A stretch of DNA of 64,000 nucleotides from Azonexus sp. GTDB lineage: Bacteria; Pseudomonadota; Gammaproteobacteria; Burkholderiales; Rhodocyclaceae. How positions within the stretch are numbered: position 1 is the first letter of the stretch; every line of letters starts with the position of its first letter. The notes below the pieces were generated by a model, which had not been told where the DNA came from, did not search any database, and saw only the letters and a list, made by a program, of their open reading frames with translations. Below, one piece after another: positions 54,826-64,000 of this stretch. Both the position numbers and the translations under genes were made by a program. The stretch is from NCBI RefSeq assembly GCF_030824335.1, contig NZ_JAVBXX010000014.1:79578-143577 (forward strand), read 5' to 3'.

Positions 54826-56481
54826 TTAAGCCTTGGCGTCATTGGCAGCCTTGCCACCGGCTTCCATCATGCGCGTGATCTGCCACTGCTGGGCGATCGA
54901 GAGCACATTGTTGACCACCCAGTAGAGCACCAGACCGGCCGGGAACCACAGGAACATGATGCCGAAGACAAAAGGCATGGCCATCATCACCTTGGCCTGG
55001 ATCGGGTCCGGCGGTGTCGGGTTCAAGCGCATCTGGATGACCATCGAGATGATCATGATGACCGGCAGGATGTACCATGGGTCCGGTGCTGCCAAGTCGG
55101 TAATCCACAGAATCCATGGTGCATCGCGCATTTCGACGGCGCCGAGCAGTACCCAGTACAGGGCGATGAAGACCGGAATCTGGATCAGGATCGGCAGACA
55201 GCCGCCGAGCGGATTGATCTTTTCGGTCTGGTACAGCTTCATCATTTCCTGGTTCAGGCGCTGCTTGTCGTCGGAATAGCGTTCCTTCAACTGCACCAGA
55301 CGCGGCGTGACCAAGCGCATCTTGGCCATCGACTTGTACGACGCAGCCGACAGTGGGAAGAAGGCGAGCTTGATCAGGATGGTCAGGACAACGATGGCCC
55401 AGCCCCAGTTGCCGACGATGTCGTGGATGAACTGCAGCGCCCAGAAGATCGGCGCGGCGATCACCGTCAACCAGCCGTAGTCGACAACCAGATCGAGACC
55501 AGGGGCAACTTGCTTGAGTGCAGCTTGTTCCTGAGGACCGGCAAACAGGGTCACTGAAGTCTGCCCGCTGCTTCCCGGTTTGATTTCGCTCACCGGAACG
55601 ATCACGCCCATCTGAAACAGTTTGCTGCCATCGAGCTTGCGCATGTAGTACTCGCGCTGCACGCCTTCTTGCGGTATCCAGGCCGAAACGAAGTAGTGCT
55701 GGACCATGGCCAGCCAACCGTTGTCGGCAGTCTTGGCAAACTTGGCACTCTTGTCTGCGACATCGCCAAAACTGGATTTCTGGTATTTCTCGGCATCGGT
55801 ATAGACAGCAGGACCGGTAAAGGTGTGCATCATCATGTTGCCACCGGCCGGCTCGCCGTCGTCACGCTGGACCTGGAAGTAAGCGTGCGGCGCCAGCGGT
55901 TTCTCGGAACCATTACTGATTTCCCAAGCCACATCGATCGCATAGGAAGCGCGTTTGAAGGTCAGTATCTTGGCGATCTTCACACCCTGCGGTGCATCGG
56001 CTTCAAGACGAACCTTCAGTTCGTCGCTGCCGTCAGCCAGCTTGACAGGACCATCGACACGGCGGAAAAGGCTGCGGTGCGATGGCAAGCCTTCACCAAT
56101 CAAACCGCTTTGTGCAGAATATTGATGCTTGGTATCGAACAGGAGGTAATTCTTCTCCTTGTCGTCGTTTTCTTTGTAATTAAACAATTCCAAGCCAACC
56201 AGATCGCCACCTTGGGTGGAAATCGTCACTTTCATCAGGTCGGTATCGACGGTGAAAGTTTTGGCGGTAGAAACCGGTGCAGCCACTTCGCTGACAACTG
56301 GAGAACTGCCAGCTTGCAAACTGACGGAAGGGGTTGGCGCAACACCGTTGGCGCTTGCCGAAGCGGTGTTTGCCGCAAGATCGGCAACCGGTTTCGGGTG
56401 CTTGTACTGCTGCCAGTTTTCCCACAGCATGAAGCTGGAGAAAGCGAAGATCATGACCAGTATCAGGCGTCGAGTATCCAT
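54826..56481 (-). CDS. yidC: Membrane protein insertase YidC
   Basis: A 551-residue insertase. The first membrane segment is at the N-terminus (LILVMIFAFSSFMLWENW), followed by a long periplasmic domain (about 60-340) and the conserved membrane core with GNWGWAIVVLTILIKLAFFP and LGGCLPILIQIPVFIALYWV. It inserts proteins into the inner membrane alone or with SecYEG. It lies 26 bases after yidD. Confidence 0.97.
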   Translation of the reverse strand: MDTRRLILVMIFAFSSFMLWENWQQYKHPKPVADLAANTASASANGVAPTPSVSLQAGSSPVVSEVAAPVSTAKTFTVDTDLMKVTISTQGGDLVGLELFNYKENDDKEKNYLLFDTKHQYSAQSGLIGEGLPSHRSLFRRVDGPVKLADGSDELKVRLEADAPQGVKIAKILTFKRASYAIDVAWEISNGSEKPLAPHAYFQVQRDDGEPAGGNMMMHTFTGPAVYTDAEKYQKSSFGDVADKSAKFAKTADNGWLAMVQHYFVSAWIPQEGVQREYYMRKLDGSKLFQMGVIVPVSEIKPGSSGQTSVTLFAGPQEQAALKQVAPGLDLVVDYGWLTVIAAPIFWALQFIHDIVGNWGWAIVVLTILIKLAFFPLSAASYKSMAKMRLVTPRLVQLKERYSDDKQRLNQEMMKLYQTEKINPLGGCLPILIQIPVFIALYWVLLGAVEMRDAPWILWITDLAAPDPWYILPVIMIISMVIQMRLNPTPPDPIQAKVMMAMPFVFGIMFLWFPAGLVLYWVVNNVLSIAQQWQITRMMEAGGKAANDAKA

Positions 56482-56507
56482 GAGCTGCCTACGTAGTTTA
56501 ATGGTGT

Positions 56508-56717
56508 TCAGGGAACGGGATCATACCCGCCAGGATGCCAAGGGTGACAGCGGCAGATGCGTTTTACACTCAGCCAACCACCTTTTACGGCGCCGAATTT
56601 CTGTATTGCATCGACCGCATATTCCGAGCAAGTCGGAAAATAACGGCAACGCCGACCAAAAAGCGGGCTGATCGCATATTGATAGACGCGAACCAGCGCG
56701 ATGAACAAAATTTTCAT
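56508..56717 (-). CDS. yidD: Membrane protein insertion efficiency factor YidD
   Basis: A 69-residue protein with three conserved cysteines ([13 protein letters not shown] and [17 protein letters not shown]). The ATG overlaps the rnpA stop (ATGA), the usual arrangement. It assists YidC-dependent insertion. Confidence 0.96.
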   Translation of the reverse strand: MKILFIALVRVYQYAISPLFGRRCRYFPTCSEYAVDAIQKFGAVKGGWLSVKRICRCHPWHPGGYDPVP

Positions 56718-57085
56718 TTTGCATCTCTTTTTGGGCGGGGTCGTGACAGTCGATCAAGCAGACCGTTAATGTCTGCGGCGATCCCCAAGCCATCGATCGG
56801 GCCAGGCTTCACTACCAGTCTGACGATCAGATCGCAAACTGGTAGTGTGCCGCGCCGAATTCTGAATTGCTCGCGCACGATGCGCTTGACCCGATTGCGG
56901 TCAACCGCCCGTTTGAGCAATTTTTTGCCAATCACCAAACCCAAACGGGCATGGGTACTGACTTCCGGTCGCGGCTGATAGTGCAACATAAGCCAGGTAC
57001 CGCGAATCGCCTTCCGAAAACCAAAAACGGATGAAAACTCATCCGTTTTGGTCAGGCGATAGCGTCTGGCGAAGTTGAAATCCAC
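56714..57085 (-). CDS. rnpA: Ribonuclease P protein component
   Basis: A 123-residue basic protein. The RNR motif is in [20 protein letters not shown]; the N-terminal [15 protein letters not shown] is typical. It binds the RNase P RNA and helps process tRNA 5' ends. It lies 17 bases after rpmH. Confidence 0.96.
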   Translation of the reverse strand: MDFNFARRYRLTKTDEFSSVFGFRKAIRGTWLMLHYQPRPEVSTHARLGLVIGKKLLKRAVDRNRVKRIVREQFRIRRGTLPVCDLIVRLVVKPGPIDGLGIAADINGLLDRLSRPRPKRDAK

Positions 57086-57102
57086 CTCGCCGGGCGTCCG
57101 TT

Positions 57103-57237
57103 TTAAACGGCCAGACGTTTGCGACCCTTGGCGCGGCGAGCAGCGAGAACTGCACGGCCACCCTTGGTGCGCGAACGGACCAGGAAGCCATGGGTGCGCT
57201 TGCGGCGCACGACCGACGGTTGATACGTGCGTTTCAT
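57103..57237 (-). CDS. rpmH: 50S ribosomal protein L34
   Basis: A 44-residue basic protein, [20 protein letters not shown] to the C-terminal GRKRLAV, complete and of usual length. The ATG at 57237 is chosen; the open frame continues upstream without homology. It heads the minus-strand block running away from dnaA. Confidence 0.98.
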   Translation of the reverse strand: MKRTYQPSVVRRKRTHGFLVRSRTKGGRAVLAARRAKGRKRLAV

Positions 57238-57323
57238 GTCGTAATTCCTTGAGTGAGCGGAGAAAAACGCGTGATTACACCGTGTTTCACAGTGTTCTGT
57301 CAAGCTGATTTATTTATTGAAGC

Positions 57324-57332
57324 TGTGGATAA
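57324..57332 (-). promoter_or_regulatory. DnaA box upstream of dnaA
   Basis: TGTGGATAA, a perfect 9-mer DnaA box in reverse orientation, lies in the 231-base gap between rpmH and dnaA, 137 bases before the dnaA start. It probably serves autoregulation of dnaA. The rest of the gap holds no other element I can name. Confidence 0.75.
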
Positions 57333-57468
57333 CTTGTTGATGGACGGGTAGAATTGCGCCCTGCTCGGCGCTCAAAAAGCTGCTGAACTGAATCAATATT
57401 TGTTTTTAAATCATAGAATTAGAAGACCGCCAGCGATATCTCGCCCGAGCGGGGAGGTTTTTTCGTCG

Positions 57469-58860
57469 ATGTCCGGTTTCTGGGAATCCTGTTTGCAGCG
57501 CTTTGAACAGGAACTGCCCGCGCAACAGTTCAATACCTGGATCAAGCCACTTCGCCTCGAAGGTGAAAGTACAGCGCTTGAAGATGGGCTGCGCCTGATT
57601 GCGCCCAACGGCTTCATCCTTAAATGGGTACGTGATCGCTACCTGTCGAGAATCGAAGAATACGCCCAAGCGTATTTTTCAGCTCCTATTGTGGTTGCGT
57701 TGGTTATTGGCAGTAACAAGCCGGTGGCTGCACGGGTTGAAAAATCTACGATAGAAAATATCGATAACACGCCAAAAAGTTCGGTCAAATCTAGCGCAAA
57801 CAGCGAAAAACCACGTGCCAAGGCGACATCAACTTACGAAAAATCGCGCCTTTTCTCAAACTTTACTTTTGATAATCTGGTGGTCGGTAAAGCCAACGAT
57901 CTGGCACGCGCCGCAGCGGTGCAGGTTGGCAACAATCCCGGGAGCAGCGCATACAACCCGATGTTCATTTATGGTGGTGCTGGTTTAGGCAAGACTCACC
58001 TTATACATGCCATCGGTAATCGCATCGTGACTGAATACCCGGACAAAGTGGTCCGTTACGTTCATGCCGAAGACTATTACTCCGATGTCGTTCGGGCCTA
58101 CCAGCAAAAATCTTTCGACACCTTCAAGCGTACTTATCGTTCGCTTGATGTACTGCTACTTGATGATGTGCAGTTCTTCAATGGGAAAAACCGCTCTCAG
58201 GAAGAGTTTTTCTTCCTGTTCAACGCGCTGATCGAAGCGCGCAAGCAGATCATCATCACTTGCGATACCTATCCGAAGGACATCAACGGTCTGGATGATC
58301 GCTTGGTAACTCGTTTTGACTGGGGTCTGACAGTCCAGATCGAACCGCCGGAACTGGAAATGCGTGTTGCCATTCTGCAGAAGAAGGCCGAAGCCGAGGG
58401 TATTCGACTCGACGATGAGGTCGCCTTCTTCATCGCCAAGCACTTGCGTTCCAATGTTCGCGAACTGGAAGGCGCCTTGAAAAAAGTGCTGGCCTATTCT
58501 TCGTTCCATGGTCGAATCATTGCATTGGACCTGGCCAAGGAAGCACTGAAGGACATCATTGGTTCTGTACGCAATGTCGGCATCGACAACATACAAAAGA
58601 CCGTTGGTGACTATTACAAGATCAAGGTGGCTGAACTTTTCTCCAAGAAACGTACGCGTGCCATTGCGCGACCACGTCAGGTTGCCATGTGGCTTTGCCG
58701 TGAAGTGACTTCCCACAGTTTTCCGGAAATTGGCGATGCGTTCGGCGGACGGGATCACACCACGGTAATCCATGCGGTAAAAACGATAGATACCTTGCGT
58801 GCAAAGGACAGCGAACTCAATCACGATCTGCACGTTCTGCTGCAAGTTTTGAAAGGATGA
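57469..58860 (+). CDS. dnaA: Chromosomal replication initiator DnaA
   Basis: A 463-residue initiator. The start is the ATG at 57469 (SGFWESCLQRFEQELPAQQF), preceded by a GGGGAGG ribosome site; the frame is open to 57400. Domain III has Walker A GGAGLGKTHLIHAIG, LLLDDVQFFNGK and sensor RLVTRFDWGL. Domain IV carries the DnaA signature with ARPRQVAMWLCREVTSHSFP and FGGRDHTTVIHAV. The codon usage is richer in A/T than that of gyrB. Confidence 0.98.
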   Translation: MSGFWESCLQRFEQELPAQQFNTWIKPLRLEGESTALEDGLRLIAPNGFILKWVRDRYLSRIEEYAQAYFSAPIVVALVIGSNKPVAARVEKSTIENIDNTPKSSVKSSANSEKPRAKATSTYEKSRLFSNFTFDNLVVGKANDLARAAAVQVGNNPGSSAYNPMFIYGGAGLGKTHLIHAIGNRIVTEYPDKVVRYVHAEDYYSDVVRAYQQKSFDTFKRTYRSLDVLLLDDVQFFNGKNRSQEEFFFLFNALIEARKQIIITCDTYPKDINGLDDRLVTRFDWGLTVQIEPPELEMRVAILQKKAEAEGIRLDDEVAFFIAKHLRSNVRELEGALKKVLAYSSFHGRIIALDLAKEALKDIIGSVRNVGIDNIQKTVGDYYKIKVAELFSKKRTRAIARPRQVAMWLCREVTSHSFPEIGDAFGGRDHTTVIHAVKTIDTLRAKDSELNHDLHVLLQVLKG

Positions 58861-59069
58861 GACTGTTGGCAAGCTTGTGAGCAAACTGTCAGCCTTTTGT
58901 GGACAAGCCCTGCTTTTCCACTTTATGGGAAAATTATCCAGTTTTCATCCACAGGCAATCCAGAGGCTTTCCAAGACGGCAAATATTGTTTCAAGTAACT
59001 GAAATATAAAAGAGTTTTTTAGTTATCCACAAAACTGTTCCCGATATAGTCTATTAAGGAATTTAATTT
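58861..59069. other. dnaA-dnaN intergenic region, candidate oriC
   Basis: A 209-base AT-rich gap with the perfect DnaA box TTATCCACA at 59023-59031, near-matches TGTGGACAA (58899-58907), TCATCCACA (58945-58953) and a weaker TTATCCAGT (58934-58942). A strongly A/T stretch at about 58980-59022 next to the perfect box could be the unwinding element. Gene orientation also changes near here (minus to the left, plus to the right from dnaA). Confidence 0.7.
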
Positions 59070-60176
59070 ATGGTTCTTATTAAAAGCCAAAGAGACACGC
59101 TTCTGGCCCCGTTGCAGTCAGTGTCGGGAATCGTTGAGCGTCGCCATACACTGCCCATACTGTCGAATGTGCTTCTGGAAAAAAAGGGTGATTTGCTGAC
59201 TTTGTTGGCCACCGATATCGAAATCCAGATCACCACTACCACTTCAGGGGCTGGTGGTGATGGTGACGGGGCTGTTACGGTTGGTGCTAGAAAGCTGCAG
59301 GAAATTCTGCGCTCGCTGCCTGACAGCACGGAAATAACGCTGAACCTTGAGGACAAGCGTTTGCAGGTCAAAGGGGGAAAGAGCCGTTTCAATCTGCAAA
59401 CTCTTCCCGCAGACGATTTTCCTCGCATGACGCTGAATGAAGGCGACACCAAACAGTTTTCGATTACCCAGAAGGCTTTTCGCCAATTGATCGCGAAAAC
59501 CCAGTACGGTATGGCTGCACAGGATGTTCGTTATTACCTTAACGGTCTGTTGCTGCTGGTCGAAGGCAATGAGCTTCGTGCGGTAGCCACTGACGGGCAT
59601 CGTTTGGCTTATGCCAGTGTCGGTATTGAAACCGAGTTGCCGCGCCAGGAAATGATTTTGCCGCGCAAGACCGTTCTCGAACTGAACCGGTTGCTGGTTG
59701 ATACCGATGATCTTCTTGAAATCACATTGGCGACGAATCAAGTTCGCTTTGCTTTCGGTTCTGTCGTTCTTGTATCGAAATTGATCGATGGGAAATTCCC
59801 GGATTACGAACGCGTCATTCCGCCAAGTTTGAGAAATCATATGACTGTTGGACGACAGACATTGATGCAGGCGATGCATCGTGCGGCAATTTTGACCAAT
59901 GAGAAATTTCGCGGTGTACGTGTCGTTTTGAGCGAAAACAGTTTGAAGCTGATTGCGGCAAATGCCGAACAGGAAGAGGCTGTGGAAGAAATCGAGGTAC
60001 AGTACACCGGTGATGCCATTGATGTCGGCTTCAATGTAGGTTATCTGCTCGACGTTCTGAACAACGTACACTCGGATGAAATCCAGTGGAGTTTCAACGA
60101 CGCCAATTCGAGCGCCTTGATCACTGTTCCCGGCAACGACAACTTCAAGTATGTTGTCATGCCAATGCGCATTTGA
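59070..60176 (+). CDS. dnaN: DNA polymerase III subunit beta (sliding clamp)
   Basis: A 368-residue clamp. N-terminus LIKSQRDTLLAPLQSVSGIV; ERRHTLPILSNVLLE; and the C-terminal NDNFKYVVMPMRI, all typical. Three similar domains of about 120 residues are expected. It follows dnaA after 209 bases. No recF gene follows; gyrB is next. Confidence 0.98.
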   Translation: MVLIKSQRDTLLAPLQSVSGIVERRHTLPILSNVLLEKKGDLLTLLATDIEIQITTTTSGAGGDGDGAVTVGARKLQEILRSLPDSTEITLNLEDKRLQVKGGKSRFNLQTLPADDFPRMTLNEGDTKQFSITQKAFRQLIAKTQYGMAAQDVRYYLNGLLLLVEGNELRAVATDGHRLAYASVGIETELPRQEMILPRKTVLELNRLLVDTDDLLEITLATNQVRFAFGSVVLVSKLIDGKFPDYERVIPPSLRNHMTVGRQTLMQAMHRAAILTNEKFRGVRVVLSENSLKLIAANAEQEEAVEEIEVQYTGDAIDVGFNVGYLLDVLNNVHSDEIQWSFNDANSSALITVPGNDNFKYVVMPMRI

Positions 60177-60200
60177 TCAGCTGTTTCTGAAAAGAAGTAA

Positions 60201-62738
<2,538 letters not shown>

Positions 62739-62760
62739 AAAATATTCATTTTAAATTTTA

Positions 62761-62788
62761 AAAATGGCCGCCTTTGGGCGGCCATTTT
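62761..62788 (+). terminator. Intrinsic terminator after gyrB
   Basis: A 12-bp perfect stem, AAAATGGCCGCC / GGCGGCCATTTT, with a 4-base loop and a following T tract, 22 bases after the gyrB stop. The A tract on the left side makes it potentially bidirectional. Confidence 0.9.
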
Positions 62789-62897
62789 TCTATTCGATGC
62801 TTTGGTTGAACAGAGAAGCTCGTCTGATTCAGATGGTCACCTCACGGGGCGTGATAAAATTTGCTGCTTTTTCCGGTAGATAGAAGCGGAGAGCAAG

Positions 62898-63758
62898 ATG
62901 AGCAACCTGATCGCAGGCGATCGTGTAAAACACCCAAACCAAGAGGAATGGGGATTAGGGAAGGTGCTCACCGCAACTCCCGAGAATCTCGATGTTTTTT
63001 TTGTTGGTGCGGGACGCAAGAGACTTTCACGGTCGTTCGTCAAACTGGAAAAAGCCGAAGGAATCGAATCAAAGCACCTGCTGCTGGATAATTTGATCGA
63101 AACCTCAGAAATCAGTAGCGACAGCTTTGTTACGATTCCTGTAGCGATTGAACGCTTCATGAACAATTACCCCGATGGTTTCGAGGATGCTGGTTTTATC
63201 AAGGCATATCGTGAAGCCAACATGACGGGTCACAAGTTCTGCGTCAATTTGTTGGGGCAAGAAGAACTTGCCAGACTTATCGAAGATGCGAATTTCGAAG
63301 CAGTTTGTGACCGCGCACGTCACGTCGAATCAAGTACCAACTTGTTGACCAAAAGTGAGCGGAAAGCGTTTCATGACGCATTGGAACTCCCTGCTTGTCA
63401 AAAGTTGTTTGCATTAGCACTGGATGAACTGCTTTACGGGACTCAATCGGAAGAAGCACGTTTCAAACACTTTCTTCGCACTATCGGAATACTGCATTTG
63501 AACAAGTGGCCGTTTGCGACACTGTTCAGCTTCATCCGCTATCCGCAACAGCATGCTTATATCAAGTCTACGGTGATTCAGAACGTGGCTAGAAGCCTCT
63601 GCTGGCGAATCAACTACAAACCGGAACCGAATTGGAAGACATACGATGCCATTTTGAGGCTCTATCGCTATGTTCGCCCGAATTTGCTTGAAGAGGGTTT
63701 GATGCCTCGTGATCTGATTGATGTGCAGTCTTTTGCTGCCTCCATCATCCAGAAATAG
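62898..63758 (+). CDS. Uncharacterised protein with N-terminal DUF3553-like domain
   Basis: A 286-residue soluble protein. The first 55 residues (LIAGDRVKHPNQEEWGLGKV and FVGAGRKRLSRSFVKL) resemble the small DUF3553 domain, also found at the end of some UvrD-type helicases. The remaining 230 residues are mostly helical with no motif I recognise. GC content is lower than in gyrB. A GGAGAGC ribosome site precedes the ATG. It stands alone between the gyrB terminator and the rRNA promoter. Confidence 0.7.
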   Translation: MSNLIAGDRVKHPNQEEWGLGKVLTATPENLDVFFVGAGRKRLSRSFVKLEKAEGIESKHLLLDNLIETSEISSDSFVTIPVAIERFMNNYPDGFEDAGFIKAYREANMTGHKFCVNLLGQEELARLIEDANFEAVCDRARHVESSTNLLTKSERKAFHDALELPACQKLFALALDELLYGTQSEEARFKHFLRTIGILHLNKWPFATLFSFIRYPQQHAYIKSTVIQNVARSLCWRINYKPEPNWKTYDAILRLYRYVRPNLLEEGLMPRDLIDVQSFAASIIQK

Positions 63759-63819
63759 CCTTTCGCACAGACTCGAAACAGTCCGCTGAAATTTTTATCA
63801 GAAAATATTTAAAAAGTTG

Positions 63820-63848
63820 TTGACGTACTCCGGATATATCTTCATAAT
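63820..63848 (+). promoter_or_regulatory. rRNA operon promoter
   Basis: TTGACG (63820-63825) and CATAAT (63843-63848) are separated by 17 bases. An A/T-rich stretch (63790-63816) upstream could be an UP element. It precedes the conserved rRNA leader. Confidence 0.8.
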
Positions 63849-63903
63849 TTGGCCCCTTCGCTGCTGCAGACGAATCGGTTGAACGAAACGGCGCGGCGGG
63901 AAA

Positions 63904-64000
63904 TGTTCTTTAACAGTTTGGACAACCGATAAGTGTGGGTGTCTTGATGCAGTGGTTTCGGCCACGAAAATGTATTAAGGCAAACGCACAGATGTAGAGA
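63904..64000 (+). promoter_or_regulatory. rRNA operon leader with boxA-like antitermination site (cut by window end)
   Basis: TGTTCTTTAACAG at 63904-63916 resembles the boxA site that loads the Nus antitermination complex, and is followed by TTTGGACAACCGATAAGTGT, a sequence seen in betaproteobacterial 16S leaders. The 16S gene itself does not begin before the end of the window. Confidence 0.82.

Noticed and set aside
57811..57820. A further CACGTG core as a possible parS site
   Set aside because: The flanks (AAC on the left, CCA on the right) do not continue the palindrome; it lies in dnaA coding sequence by chance.

Overview
The window looks like the chromosomal origin region of a betaproteobacterium, most likely of the Rhodocyclales (Dechloromonas/Azonexus type). 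The reasons are the rpmH-rnpA-yidD-yidC-mnmE block facing away from dnaA-dnaN-gyrB, the absence of recF between dnaN and gyrB, the rpoN-hpf-ptsN-hprK set, the GC-rich codon use and an aryl-polyene pigment locus. The taxonomic call is inference; no rRNA gene lies inside the window. An rRNA operon promoter and leader occupy the last 200 bases, and the 16S gene should start just past the end.

Layout. 1-6.7 kb: a partial MidA-type methyltransferase, a FIST sensor protein paired with a large hybrid histidine kinase, the tRNA thiolase ttcA, and a cyclase-like/FHA protein. 6.7-12.1 kb (minus): recA-recX-lptB-rpoN-hpf-ptsN-hprK, tightly packed, with a LexA box upstream of recA and an intrinsic terminator between hpf and ptsN. 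12.4-20.6 kb (plus): RluA-type pseudouridine synthase, sodium/solute symporter, VanZ-like protein, [2Fe-2S] ferredoxin, hydrolase, ABC exporter pair, cutA and dsbD.

21.5-49.1 kb: an aryl-polyene (APE, xanthomonadin-like) locus in three blocks. The first plus-strand block (21.5-31.7 kb) carries two ACPs, a ketosynthase, an AMP ligase, a dehydratase, an acyltransferase, a LolA-like protein, an MMPL exporter, a hydrolase, a deacetylase and a methyltransferase. After a J-like/DUF898 gene and an M48 peptidase gene, a second plus-strand block (34.3-37.4 kb) carries a ketosynthase, a chain-length-factor-like protein, a dehydratase and a ketoreductase. A minus-strand block (49.1-41.5 kb) carries a cobalamin radical SAM enzyme, a flavin halogenase-like protein, a chorismatase of the FkbO/XanB2 type, an acyltransferase, a glycosyltransferase, a methyltransferase and a cation/proton antiporter. 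A LysR/MFS pair and small orphan genes (37.5-41.4 kb) separate the second and third blocks. Together these would make an aryl starter from chorismate, activate it, extend it as a polyene on ACPs, tailor it (possibly halogenate and methylate it), attach it to a lipid and export it.

49.1-64 kb: a TauE/SafE permease, then a 349-base AT-rich gap holding DnaA boxes and a 13-bp inverted repeat, a hybrid kinase with an adjacent periplasmic binding protein, mnmE-yidC-yidD-rnpA-rpmH, dnaA, a DnaA-box-rich dnaA-dnaN gap (candidate oriC), dnaN, gyrB, an uncharacterised gene and the rRNA leader. Four ParB-type parS sites lie at 15.7, 29.5, 45.9 and 60.2 kb. No insertion sequence, CRISPR array or tRNA gene was seen.
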